64,000 nt of DNA from Thalassospira sp. MCCC 1A03138 (GTDB lineage Bacteria; Pseudomonadota; Alphaproteobacteria; Rhodospirillales; Thalassospiraceae): the NCBI RefSeq assembly GCF_002115785.1, contig NZ_JFJY01000001.1, positions 558,001 to 622,000 of the forward strand, read 5' to 3'. Both the position numbers and the translations under genes were made by a program. Under the pieces are notes generated by a model. That model did no database searches and was not told the DNA's origin. It saw only the letters and a list, made by a program, of their open reading frames with translations. Within the stretch, counting starts at the first letter, position 1. Each line of letters starts with the position of its first letter. Below are positions 27,915 through 36,747 of this stretch, one piece after another.

Positions 27915-29462
27915 TTACAGATCGGTAATCACAATTTGATGGCCATTGCGTCTGGCATCCCCCACCGCATTGAATTTTGTGCCATCACCACTGACCTTGG
28001 CGGCGTGAACACCGCCAAAGAACATATCCTCCGCATCCCAGCGCTGCTGTTCTTCCATGCTAAGACCATCCAGAAGCGAACCGTCAAATCCCGGTTCGAC
28101 CGACAAAAGACTGTCTTCGACATGAAGTCGCGGTGCCGCCACCGCCCCATGCAGGGTCATGTCATAGGCATCGATATTCAGCATCACCTGCAACATGGTC
28201 GAACGAATGCGGTTTGACCCGCCAGATCCAAGTGCAATCGCATCACCATTCGCCGCCAGATACAGGGCCGGGGTCATCATCGATGTCATGCGCACACCGC
28301 ACGGCCAGTGATGGAACCCATCGGGTGACAGATCAGCTTCGCCCAGCATGTTGTTAAGCATGATCCCGGTGCCCGGCACCATCCGCCCGGAGCAGGACCC
28401 GTTCGAAATTGTCGCGGCGGCAAGATTGCCATCGCCATCAACCACGGAAATATGGGTCGTGCCATCCTGGCTAAGCGGGCGTTCGCCGATCATCGACCGG
28501 TAGGATTCGCAGAATTCGTCGGCAAGGATCGCTGGGCTTGCGCCATATTCGCTACGTGCCAGCCCCGTGGCATGAAGAATGCGCGAAATCGCTTCCAGAT
28601 GGCGGGCAGAGCCAAATGCCCCGAGTTCTATTTCGCGCGCAAGCTTAAGCCCGAACCCGACCAGAACCCCGCCCGATGCAGGCGGCGGGTTTAAAACAAA
28701 CCGTCCGTTGCGTCCGGCAATCAATAGCGGATCACGGACCAGAACCCGGTATGCCGCCAAATCAGCGCCCGTAAGATAGCCACCATATTCCCGGCATTCG
28801 GTCACTAGCGCATGACCAAGATCACCGTGATAAAAACCGTCCGAACCGGTTCGCAACAAATATTCGATGCTGTCGGCCATATCTGCCTGACAAAGAATGG
28901 AACCCTCGTCGGGCAATTCAAATCGGTCTTCATCCTGATGTTTCAGCGCACCGAAAACCGCCCGGCTGTCTTTGGAAAAGGCCAGAAGCGGGGTTACGAT
29001 CCCCATGACGTATCGCTGAAACGCATCCAGCCTGACCCCGTCGCGAGCCGACGTAATTGCCGGTTCGGCCAGCATCGCCATCGGCAATGATCCAAGATCG
29101 TCATGCAGCTTGAAGATACCGGCAACCACGCCCGGCGTTGCAACCGAACCGTATCCACCGTGAAATTCCTGGGTAACGCCACCGGCAAATGTCGCAAACC
29201 GGCTTTCAAATTCAAGCTCTTCGCGCGGGCGTTTGGCAAGCGGGGTTTCGACAAAGAAATCATAAAGCCTTGGCGGTTTACCCGCCGGACGGGTCATGAC
29301 AAACCCGCCCCCGCCAAGCGACGCCAGAACCGGCTCCGCCACGCATGCCGTCCACATCGCGGCGGTCACCGCGTCAAAGGCATTGCCGCCAGCCTCAAGC
29401 ACATCGGCAGCCGCGCGTGCTGTGACATCATGTCCTGCGGCGACGGCTCCGTGCTTTTTCAT
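27915..29462 (-). CDS. ggt: Gamma-glutamyltransferase family protein
   Basis: 515 residues of the Ntn-hydrolase GGT family. The nucleophile threonine is in TTHISVVD (near residue 335), where autocleavage normally separates the two subunits, and the N-terminal GGNAFDAVTAAMW and SLGGGGFVMT motifs fit. The family hydrolyses or transfers gamma-glutamyl groups, as from glutathione. Unlike E. coli GGT, no signal peptide is seen: the protein starts MKKHGAVAAGHD, so it may be cytoplasmic or a GGT-like amidase. gshA lies 24 kb away and is probably not linked. Confidence 0.88.
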   Translation of the reverse strand: MKKHGAVAAGHDVTARAAADVLEAGGNAFDAVTAAMWTACVAEPVLASLGGGGFVMTRPAGKPPRLYDFFVETPLAKRPREELEFESRFATFAGGVTQEFHGGYGSVATPGVVAGIFKLHDDLGSLPMAMLAEPAITSARDGVRLDAFQRYVMGIVTPLLAFSKDSRAVFGALKHQDEDRFELPDEGSILCQADMADSIEYLLRTGSDGFYHGDLGHALVTECREYGGYLTGADLAAYRVLVRDPLLIAGRNGRFVLNPPPASGGVLVGFGLKLAREIELGAFGSARHLEAISRILHATGLARSEYGASPAILADEFCESYRSMIGERPLSQDGTTHISVVDGDGNLAAATISNGSCSGRMVPGTGIMLNNMLGEADLSPDGFHHWPCGVRMTSMMTPALYLAANGDAIALGSGGSNRIRSTMLQVMLNIDAYDMTLHGAVAAPRLHVEDSLLSVEPGFDGSLLDGLSMEEQQRWDAEDMFFGGVHAAKVSGDGTKFNAVGDARRNGHQIVITDL

Positions 29463-29491
29463 GGCAGACGTTCCCTATTGTTTATCCATCG

Positions 29492-30352
29492 TCAATTGCT
29501 GGCCTTTGCCTTTGCGGCCTTTTGTGCATCTTCCATCGGCGGCACAAGCAGGGCCGCGTCGACACGCGCATCCCCGACATTGATCCGCCAGTCCAGATGC
29601 GGCCCGGTTGCCCGGCCACTTGCCCCGACCTTGGCAATTGGATCACCCTGACGAACCACATCACCAACTTTCACATCGATTTCCGACAGATGCAAAAACG
29701 CCGAAACCATGCCAAGCCCGTGATCAATAAACAGGGTCGCCCCGGAAAAATACATATCGGGATGCGCCAGCGTCACAATCCCGTCAGCCGGTGCGACAAC
29801 CTGTGTTCCGGTCGGAACGGCAATGTCTATCCCCCAATGCGGGGCACGCGGTTCGCCATTCAAAATGCGTTGTGATCCATAAACGCCGCTGATCGGCCCC
29901 AAAACCGGCCAGATAAAGCCGTTCTTGTAAAATTCCCGGGTAAATCTTTCGACACGTGCTTCACGGGCCTGACGCGAATCATCCTTGATCCGATCCATGA
30001 CTTTCGGATCCGGTGTCACCATTTTTGGTGGCAGACCATCAATCCGCTGAATATCAAATTCGCGATCACCGATGTCATAGGCGTATTCTTCGACAGCCCC
30101 ATCTGCATCGCGCAAAGTCAGCTTGGCCGGTCCTTCATAGTCGCGCGGGAAGCCAAGGATAAAGGCCCCGTCCGGACCGATCGTATCAATAGCCTTGCCA
30201 TCCAGAAGGATGCTGCCGCCGGGTTCGGTCTGCCCGAACACGATGCCGCCCTGAACAAACTGGCCCTCATAGGTCGGCTCGGCCGCGATAGCACCGAAAC
30301 ACGATACAATTAAACCGGTTGTTGCCAGAAACGTGGTCATTCCGAAACGCAT
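29492..30352 (-). CDS. M23 (LytM-type) peptidase, exported
   Basis: 286 residues from ATG 30352, overlapping the xseA stop by one base (TGATG). A signal peptide ends near residue 22 (IAAE). The C-terminal M23 domain keeps the zinc ligands: HWGIDIAVP (H and D), FLHLSE and GPHLDWR. These enzymes cut peptide crosslinks of peptidoglycan or activate amidases. The N-terminal part (residues 25-130) has an Ig/beta-like region. It is cotranscribed with xseA. Confidence 0.88.
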   Translation of the reverse strand: MRFGMTTFLATTGLIVSCFGAIAAEPTYEGQFVQGGIVFGQTEPGGSILLDGKAIDTIGPDGAFILGFPRDYEGPAKLTLRDADGAVEEYAYDIGDREFDIQRIDGLPPKMVTPDPKVMDRIKDDSRQAREARVERFTREFYKNGFIWPVLGPISGVYGSQRILNGEPRAPHWGIDIAVPTGTQVVAPADGIVTLAHPDMYFSGATLFIDHGLGMVSAFLHLSEIDVKVGDVVRQGDPIAKVGASGRATGPHLDWRINVGDARVDAALLVPPMEDAQKAAKAKASN

Positions 30353-31995
30353 CACAAAAGGCTCCCTTGCCTGTCATCATCTTTGGGGGCCGGGTCTTTT
30401 TTCCGGGCCGGTTTCGGTTTGGATGCGGATTTCGGCGCGACTGTGGCAACCGGTGCCGCCTCGGGTGCCCCAGAGGAATACGTCCCTGCTGTCACATCGG
30501 CACGTCCATCCTGCATTTCCAGAATGTAACCCTGCCCGGCAATCAGATCCGATGCCCTGCCGATCAAACTTTCGTCCGCACCGCGCACCACAGCAAAGCC
30601 GCGTTTCAGAACATTGCGATAGGAATAACTTTCCAGAAGACGGTCATAGCGCGCCAGTCCTTCGGCTTCGCGATTCAGGATATTTTTAACCGCCGCCTGC
30701 ATCCGACCGGCCAGATCGCCGATCTGTTTGTGATCACGTGCGATATCGCGTTTGGCATTTGCCGGGCGAAGTCCGGCTGCGGCCTGATCAAGACGAGCCT
30801 TTTGCATCTGGATCGCGGATTTGATCGCCCCATCCAGCCGCAGACCAGCATTTTCCAACCGCCCGCGTTTTTCCGAAAGCTGTTCACGCGGGCTAACCAG
30901 CCTTGCCCCGGCTTCGTTCAGACGCGCACGCGCCTGCTGTAAAACACTGCCTGCCGCACGTGGTAGCCGATCGGCCCAGTTATCAAGGGTCTGGCTGCGT
31001 TCTTCAAGCATCCGGCGCGGATCGCCAAGGCCACGCGCAAGGCTTTCAAGGGCGGTGCGTTTTTCCACACCAAGCCGACGGACTGCCTGCGTCAGACGAA
31101 GGCCGTCTTCCTCGACCTGACCAATCAGATCAAGCCGCACGGGAACGGCCTTTTCCGCGGCCCCCGTCGGGGTGGGCGCGCGCAGGTCGGACACAAAATC
31201 AATCAGGGTGGTATCGGTTTCATGACCGACCGCCGAGATCACCGGAATGTCGGATTCCGCCACCGCACGGGCAATGATTTCCTCGTTAAACGCCCAAAGG
31301 TCTTCCAGCGATCCGCCTCCGCGCGCGACGATCAGGACATCGGGGCGCGGAATATTGCCATAGGGCAAAAGATCATTGAAACCGCGCACGGCCTGCGCGA
31401 CCTGCTCGGCGGCACCGGTTCCCTGCACCACCACGGGCCATAACAAAACACGGCGCGGAAACCTCTCACGCAGCCGATGCATGATATCGCGGATAACCGC
31501 CCCGGTCGGGGATGTTACAATCCCGATGACATCAGGCAGGAACGGGATCGGCTTTTTGCGATCCGCATCAAACAGTCCTTCGGCGGCAAGTTTCTTTTTA
31601 CGTTCTTCCAGAAGTTTCAGAAGCGCGCCTTCGCCGGCGACCTCCATCGTTTCGATGACAATCTGGTATTTCGACCGGCCCGGGAATGTCGTCAGCCGCC
31701 CGGTCACAATGACTTCCATGCCGTCTTCGGGTGCAAGGCCAAGCTTGGTTGCCTGCCCGCGCCAGCAAACACCATCCAGCACGGCCTGATCGTCTTTGAG
31801 GGCCAGATACATGTGACCGCTGCTTGCGCGCTTGAAGCCGGAAATTTCGCCGCGCACACGCACAAACGAAAACGCATCCTCGACCGTGCGTTTAAGCGCG
31901 TTGGAAAGATCAGAGACCGAAAATTCCGGCAGATTTCCCGGTTTCGCGGGTTCTTCGGGCATGGGAGCGAACGGGTCGAACAAATCTTGCGTCAT
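30352..31995 (-). CDS. xseA: Exodeoxyribonuclease VII large subunit
   Basis: 547 residues from ATG 31995; a GTG three codons earlier (32004) is possible. The N-terminal OB domain has VRGEISGFKRASSGHMYLALKD, and the catalytic core has LIVARGGGSLEDLWAFNEE and PVISAVGHETD. A long coiled coil covers about 270-450. The last 80 residues form a basic, Ala/Pro/Lys-rich tail (SKPKPARKKDPAPKDD) beyond the usual end. ExoVII degrades single-stranded DNA; the small subunit XseB is not in the window. Confidence 0.94.
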   Translation of the reverse strand: MTQDLFDPFAPMPEEPAKPGNLPEFSVSDLSNALKRTVEDAFSFVRVRGEISGFKRASSGHMYLALKDDQAVLDGVCWRGQATKLGLAPEDGMEVIVTGRLTTFPGRSKYQIVIETMEVAGEGALLKLLEERKKKLAAEGLFDADRKKPIPFLPDVIGIVTSPTGAVIRDIMHRLRERFPRRVLLWPVVVQGTGAAEQVAQAVRGFNDLLPYGNIPRPDVLIVARGGGSLEDLWAFNEEIIARAVAESDIPVISAVGHETDTTLIDFVSDLRAPTPTGAAEKAVPVRLDLIGQVEEDGLRLTQAVRRLGVEKRTALESLARGLGDPRRMLEERSQTLDNWADRLPRAAGSVLQQARARLNEAGARLVSPREQLSEKRGRLENAGLRLDGAIKSAIQMQKARLDQAAAGLRPANAKRDIARDHKQIGDLAGRMQAAVKNILNREAEGLARYDRLLESYSYRNVLKRGFAVVRGADESLIGRASDLIAGQGYILEMQDGRADVTAGTYSSGAPEAAPVATVAPKSASKPKPARKKDPAPKDDDRQGSLL

Positions 31996-32108
31996 CAAGG
32001 GCACTTTATGCTAAAAGCCCGCATAAATTTTCAAGCGGGATGGGGTGCAAGCCTAGTTCATCCCGTCTGGACCATCAAGCAGTCGGACACGTAATCGAGG
32101 TTAAAATC

Positions 32109-33392
32109 ATGAAGGTTCTGGTCGTTGGCGGTGGCGGACGTGAACATGCATTGTGCTGGGCAATTGCCAAGAGCCCGCGGCTGACCAAGCTTTGGTGTGC
32201 GCCGGGCAATGCCGGGATTGCCGATTCAGCAGAATGTGTTGCCATTTCCGATAGCGACATTGACGGCCTTGTGAAATTTGCCACCGACAATGCGGTCGAT
32301 CTGGTTGTTGTCGGCCCCGAAGCCCCGCTGGTCGCGGGCCTTGTCGATGCGCTGGATGCGGTTGGCATCAAATCGTTTGGCTGTTCCAAGGCTGCCGCAC
32401 AGCTTGAAGGCTCTAAGGGTTTCATGAAGGACATGGTCGCAAAGTTTGGCGTGCCATCTGCGGCCTATGGCCGTTTCACCACGCCTGACGAGGCGCGGGC
32501 CTTTGTTGAAAAGCACGGCGCACCGATTGTTGTAAAAACCGACGGCCTTGCCGCGGGCAAGGGTGTCACGATTTGCCAGACAGTTGACGAAGCCCTTGCC
32601 GCGATCGACGAATGCATGGTCGGTGGCAAATTCGGCGATGCCGGTGCGGAGCTGGTGATCGAGGAATTCATGACTGGCGAAGAAGCATCCTTCTTTGCCG
32701 TCTGCGATGGCGAAAATGTCATTCCCCTGATTGCGGCACAGGATCACAAGGCCGTCGGCGAAGGCGATACCGGCCCGAATACCGGTGGCATGGGTGCCTA
32801 TTCCCCCGCCCCGGTCTTTACCAAATCGGTTGAGGACAAGGTCATGGAACAGATCATTGTTCCAACCGTCAAAGGCATGGCTGCCGAAGGCCATCCGTTC
32901 AAAGGTGTCCTGTTTGCCGGTCTGATGATTGACGATGCAGGCAACCCGAAACTGATCGAATACAACATCCGTTTTGGCGACCCGGAATGCCAGGTTCTGA
33001 TGACGCGCCTGAAATCGGATGTGCTTGATATCCTTGATGGGGCAGCGACCGGCAAACTCGATACCGTCAAACCCAAATGGCATGACGAAACCGCAATGGT
33101 CGTTGTCATGGCCGCCAAGGGTTATCCGGGCAGCTACGAAAAAGGCACCGAGATCAGAAATGTTGCCGATGCGGATGCGATGGAGAAGGTCAAGGTCCTT
33201 CACGCCGGAACGAAAATGGATGGTGACAAACTGACCGCGACAGGTGGTCGTGTTCTTGGCGTTACCGCACGTGGCACGTCGGTGACCGAGGCGCAAAAAC
33301 GCGCCTATGAAGCGGTCGATACCATTGACTGGCCGGGCGGTTTTTGCCGCCGTGATATCGGCTGGCGCGCGATTGCCCGCGAACAGAAGTAA
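32109..33392 (+). CDS. purD: Phosphoribosylamine-glycine ligase
   Basis: 427 residues from ATG 32109, with GAGG nine bases upstream; longer reading is not conserved. The ATP-grasp protein begins MKVLVVGGGGREHALCW and has GPNTGGMGAYSPAP and EYNIRFGDPECQVL. The reaction makes glycinamide ribonucleotide in purine synthesis. It is divergent from xseA, a common arrangement in alphaproteobacteria, and ends at a strong terminator shared with btuD. Confidence 0.95.
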   Translation: MKVLVVGGGGREHALCWAIAKSPRLTKLWCAPGNAGIADSAECVAISDSDIDGLVKFATDNAVDLVVVGPEAPLVAGLVDALDAVGIKSFGCSKAAAQLEGSKGFMKDMVAKFGVPSAAYGRFTTPDEARAFVEKHGAPIVVKTDGLAAGKGVTICQTVDEALAAIDECMVGGKFGDAGAELVIEEFMTGEEASFFAVCDGENVIPLIAAQDHKAVGEGDTGPNTGGMGAYSPAPVFTKSVEDKVMEQIIVPTVKGMAAEGHPFKGVLFAGLMIDDAGNPKLIEYNIRFGDPECQVLMTRLKSDVLDILDGAATGKLDTVKPKWHDETAMVVVMAAKGYPGSYEKGTEIRNVADADAMEKVKVLHAGTKMDGDKLTATGGRVLGVTARGTSVTEAQKRAYEAVDTIDWPGGFCRRDIGWRAIAREQK

Positions 33393-33403
33393 GCCTTTGA
33401 ATT

Positions 33404-33437
33404 AAAAAAGACCGGGTCATGCAGCCCGGTCTTTTTT
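33404..33437. terminator. Bidirectional terminator overlapping the end of btuD
   Basis: A perfect 13-bp stem AAAAAAGACCGGG / CCCGGTCTTTTTT with an 8-base loop. It ends purD on the plus strand and, read on the minus strand, the last codons and stop of btuD lie in it. Confidence 0.88.
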
Positions 33438-34199
33438 CATGCCTGCGTGATAGCGCACCGCACATTCACCATTCGGGCCATGTTCTATGGTTGCCTCGAC
33501 ACCGAACACATCGCGCAGATTTTCCGATGTCAGAATGTCGGCAGGGCTGCCAATCCCCACCAGTTCCCCATCGCGCATCATGGCAATCCGGTCGCAATAC
33601 ATCGCGGCATGGTTCAGATCGTGCAGGGCTGCGACCACGGTAACCGGCAATTCGCGCACCAGTTCCAGTAATCCAAGCTGATGGCGGATATCCAGATGGT
33701 TTGTCGGCTCGTCCAGTAATAGGAATTTCGGTTCCTGTGCCAGCGCGCGCGCAATATGAACCCGCTGCTTCTCGCCGCCCGAAAGTGTATGCCAGAACCG
33801 GTCGGCCATATGGGTCATGTCGACATCACCAAGGGCGCGGTTAACAATCGCATCATCCCGCTCAGACCAAGGTGACAGCATGCTGAGATATGGTGTGCGC
33901 CCCAGTGCTACCGCCTCGCGCGCGGTCAGGCGGTCCGTGGTGTCGGCCTGCTGTTCGACAAAGCCGATCTGCCGGGCCAGTTTGCGACGGCCATGCTTTT
34001 TCATGTCCTGCCCTGCCAGCATCGCATGCCCCTGATCAGGTGGACGAATACCGGCCAAAACCGACATCAAACTTGTTTTGCCCGATCCGTTCGGCCCGAT
34101 CAGGCCCAGAAACTCGCCCGGTTCGACGCGCAGGGAGACATTTTTGATGATCTTGCGGAAACCGGCAGACCAGACGATATCGCGCAGTTCCAGGGTCAT
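33417..34199 (-). CDS. btuD: Cobalamin/iron-siderophore-type ABC transporter ATPase
   Basis: 260 residues from ATG 34199, overlapping the permease stop (ATGA). Walker A is GPNGSGKTSL, the signature LSGGEKQRVHIARAL and Walker B FLLLDEPTNHLD. It belongs to the FecE/BtuD/HmuV branch. The upstream cobalamin riboswitch supports a B12-type substrate, so I use btuD, but hemin or a metallophore cannot be excluded. Its last codons (MKKDRAA) fall in the terminator hairpin. Confidence 0.85.
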   Translation of the reverse strand: MTLELRDIVWSAGFRKIIKNVSLRVEPGEFLGLIGPNGSGKTSLMSVLAGIRPPDQGHAMLAGQDMKKHGRRKLARQIGFVEQQADTTDRLTAREAVALGRTPYLSMLSPWSERDDAIVNRALGDVDMTHMADRFWHTLSGGEKQRVHIARALAQEPKFLLLDEPTNHLDIRHQLGLLELVRELPVTVVAALHDLNHAAMYCDRIAMMRDGELVGIGSPADILTSENLRDVFGVEATIEHGPNGECAVRYHAGMKKDRAA

Positions 34200-35248
34200 C
34201 GCAAAATCCTTCCGTGGCACAGGATCAGGGCAAAGGCCGGCGCCCCGACAAGGGCAGTAATCACCCCGATTGGCAAAACCTGCCCCGGAACGATCACGCG
34301 TGAGATGACATCGGCACAGACCAGAAACAGTGCGCCAATCAATGCAGATAACGGCAATACCAGCCCATGGCGCGTGCCGACAAAAAAGCGCGCGGCATGC
34401 GGGATCACCAGTCCAACAAAGCCGATCGAGCCCACGATGCTGACCATCACCGCGGTCATCATTGCCGCCGCAGCAATCAGGATGGCATAAACGCGTCTGA
34501 CCGGAACACCAAGCGATGCCGCAGATTCACGGCCAAACGTAAAGGCATCAAGTGCGCGTGCATGCCAAAGACACACGACAAGCCCGACAATAGCCACAGG
34601 CAAGGCCAGCCACACATCGGGCCAGCGCACGCCGCTAAGATTGCCCAGAAGCCAGAACATGATGCCGCGCGCCTGTTCGGCACTGGCCGACTTGGTGACA
34701 ATGAAGGATGTCAGGGCGTTAAACATCTGCGACCCGGCAATCCCGGCCAGAATGATTGCCCCCGTGCCGCGCCTGGCCTGTAACGCCAGAAGGGTCACAA
34801 AGGCGAATGCCGCCACTGCGCCGATAAATGCACCAAGTGACAGTGAAAGCATCCCGGCCCCAAGACCAAGAATCACGATACTGACCGCTCCGGTCGACGC
34901 CCCGGCTGAAATGCCCAGCAGATAGGGATCGGCAAGGCTGTTGCGCAAAAGCGCCTGCAGGACCGCGCCGGAAACGGCCAAGGCCGCCCCGCAACTTGCG
35001 GCAACGATTGCGCGGCTCAGCCGATAGTTCCAGACAATACCGGCATCAATCGCATCCACCGGATGACCGGCATCCCATAAATGATTGGCAATCGTGTCGA
35101 TCACCGTACCCACCGGGATTGCTGTTTCACCCACCGATGCGGCAACCGCCAGGACCGCAGCCAGCAACATCAGCGCGGCAAATGCCACGCTGATGCGTTT
35201 TAGGAAAACGGGGCTGGAAATGACGTTACCGATCACTGGCCCGATCAC
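34196..35248 (-). CDS. btuC: FecCD-type permease of the B12-type importer
   Basis: 350 residues from GTG 35248, overlapping btuF's stop by four bases (GTGA) with GAGG upstream. About ten membrane helices are visible, with the family motifs NSLADPYLLGISAGAS and FVGLVIPHAARFFVGTRHG. It forms the inner-membrane channel for vitamin B12 or ferric-chelate uptake. It is the middle gene of btuF-btuC-btuD. Confidence 0.87.
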   Translation of the reverse strand: MIGPVIGNVISSPVFLKRISVAFAALMLLAAVLAVAASVGETAIPVGTVIDTIANHLWDAGHPVDAIDAGIVWNYRLSRAIVAASCGAALAVSGAVLQALLRNSLADPYLLGISAGASTGAVSIVILGLGAGMLSLSLGAFIGAVAAFAFVTLLALQARRGTGAIILAGIAGSQMFNALTSFIVTKSASAEQARGIMFWLLGNLSGVRWPDVWLALPVAIVGLVVCLWHARALDAFTFGRESAASLGVPVRRVYAILIAAAAMMTAVMVSIVGSIGFVGLVIPHAARFFVGTRHGLVLPLSALIGALFLVCADVISRVIVPGQVLPIGVITALVGAPAFALILCHGRILR

Positions 35249-36285
35249 TGGGTTGCCTCGAACGCCTCGATTGCCTTGGCCAGGGTTTCTATGCCCTCGA
35301 TTGTCCGCATGGTCGGGTTCATCGACTGGGCATCCATGACGACGATATTTCCGCTTTTGACCGCACTCATCTGACTGGTTACCGGATCGGATTTCAGGAA
35401 CTGCATTTTCAGTTCCCAGTCATCGGCCGGAAAACGGCGACGATCCATTTTGCCAATCGCAATGATATCGGGATTGGTTCGTGCGATGGTTTCCCACCCA
35501 ACCGTCGGCCATTCATCGTCACTGTCGATGACATTGTCGACACCAAGGATCGACATGACATAGGCTGGCGCACCTTTCTGACCGGCGACAAACGGATCAA
35601 CATCGATTTCAGCGCTGGAGAACCAGAACAAGGCCGAAATACCCTTGCCGTTGACAGCGGCGACTTTTTCACGGGCGGCTTTTTCACGGGCTTTGAAATC
35701 GGCAATCAGTTCGGCACCACGTTCCTCGACATCGAAGATTTTCGAAAGGTCATCTATCCCCTGATAGATCTGATCCATCGAAAAGGCATCGATTCGGGTT
35801 CCGTCGCCGCCCGTGGTGTTGTCCTTGCCCAAGCAATCGGCTGGCGCGGTATAGACCGGGATTGAAAGTTCGGCAAACTGGTCAATCGTTCCGACCTTGC
35901 CATTCGGGCCGATATGCCATTGGAACTGGGTTGCCACCATATCGGGTTTCTGGCCGACCACGCTTTCAAAGCTGGGATCGTTGTCTGCCAGACGCGGAAT
36001 GGTGGCGTTGACATCGCGAAACTGTTCATTTACCGGACCAATCCAAACGGCAGTTCCAACCACCCTGTCGGCCAGTCCCAGAAGATAAAGCAGTTCCGTG
36101 CTGCTTTGACCCAGCGATACGACGCGGTTCGGGGCCTGATCAAGGGTCAGAGTCCGACCGCAATTTTCCAATGTAAGCGGATATTCCGTCGCAGATGCGT
36201 ATTGCGCGAAAGAAGCCAGTCCTGCAGTAAACACCCCGACTGCAAGAACCTTTTTGTTAAGTTCGATCACTTTGCGTCCTTTCAT
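35245..36285 (-). CDS. btuF: Substrate-binding protein of the B12-type importer (Peripla_BP_2)
   Basis: 346 residues from ATG 36285, giving a signal peptide (LNKKVLAVGVFTAGLASFA..ASA). ATG 36309 is a possible longer start, and an in-frame TTG at 36375 would add 30 residues. The mature protein has the two-lobe FecB/BtuF-like order: NRVVSLGQSSTELLYLLGL, KPDMVATQFQWH, then WFSSAEIDVDPFV and DDEWPTVGWETIARTNPDII. It contains a CGRTLTL start and an ADCLGKDNTTGGDG loop. A cobalamin riboswitch and a Zur-like site lie upstream. Confidence 0.83.
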   Translation of the reverse strand: MKGRKVIELNKKVLAVGVFTAGLASFAQYASATEYPLTLENCGRTLTLDQAPNRVVSLGQSSTELLYLLGLADRVVGTAVWIGPVNEQFRDVNATIPRLADNDPSFESVVGQKPDMVATQFQWHIGPNGKVGTIDQFAELSIPVYTAPADCLGKDNTTGGDGTRIDAFSMDQIYQGIDDLSKIFDVEERGAELIADFKAREKAAREKVAAVNGKGISALFWFSSAEIDVDPFVAGQKGAPAYVMSILGVDNVIDSDDEWPTVGWETIARTNPDIIAIGKMDRRRFPADDWELKMQFLKSDPVTSQMSAVKSGNIVVMDAQSMNPTMRTIEGIETLAKAIEAFEATQ

Positions 36286-36335
36286 GGATATGCCGATCCG
36301 GGATTTCATTCCCGATCCAGCATACCAAACCAAAA

Positions 36336-36357
36336 ATGTTATGTTATAACATAACAT
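36336..36357. promoter_or_regulatory. Zur-like operator palindrome
   Basis: A perfect 22-bp palindrome, half site ATGTTATGTTA. Its core TATGTTATAACATA matches the zinc-regulator Zur operator type known from alphaproteobacteria (as I recall it). It lies 50 bases before btuF and covers the -10 of a putative local promoter. Confidence 0.6.
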
Positions 36358-36375
36358 CAAAGTTACTATGGTCAA
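36348..36375 (-). promoter_or_regulatory. Putative second promoter of btuFCD, downstream of the riboswitch
   Basis: Minus strand TTGACC (36375-36370), 16-base spacer, TATGTT (36353-36348); 5/6 and 4/6 matches to sigma70. The -10 sits inside the Zur-like palindrome, so binding would block it. A transcript from here would lack the riboswitch. Confidence 0.4.
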
Positions 36376-36507
36376 GGGACTGGCAAAGGTGCTGAAAAAT
36401 GGCGGGAAATGTCAGGGTTCGAAGGCAGGCAAAACACATTGCAACCTGCGCGAGACGGTGACATATACCGACATCCTCCGGGGCACCCCGCCCGGTCCGT
36501 CGTCGTC

Positions 36508-36679
36508 ATGTCAGCAGGTCTCCTGGCTCGCGGGTCGTTGTGTTTTCCGGCCTTCCCAGGAAACATCCCAGTGGCTTTCAGAAGGAAAACACTCACCGCC
36601 TACAGTTGCGGGGGCAGCTTCGGTTAACCGTCCAAGAGGACGGCTTCGAATTCCCTTTATCCTTATCGGATACTGACAT
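36508..36679 (-). ncRNA. Cobalamin riboswitch
   Basis: Read on the minus strand, the conserved parts appear in order: AAGGGAATTC, GCTGCCCCCGCAACTGT, GCCACTGGG, GGGAAGG and the B12 box GAGCCAGGAGACCTGC. The closing stem P1 pairs ATGTCAG near the start (36679-36673) with CTGACAT at the end (36514-36508). It lies 223 bases upstream of btuF and 68 bases after the AraC gene. Adenosyl- or other cobalamin binding should reduce downstream expression. Confidence 0.93.
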
Positions 36680-36747
36680 CAATTGGTGTCACATAGTCAT
36701 AAGGGACCGTCAAGCCAATTGCGAGTAAATCGCAATAATTACAATTT

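Noticed and set aside
36331-36357. The 22-bp palindrome as an intrinsic terminator (five T follow on the minus strand)
   Set aside because: The stem is almost only A-T and has no loop, so it would be weak; operator function fits better.
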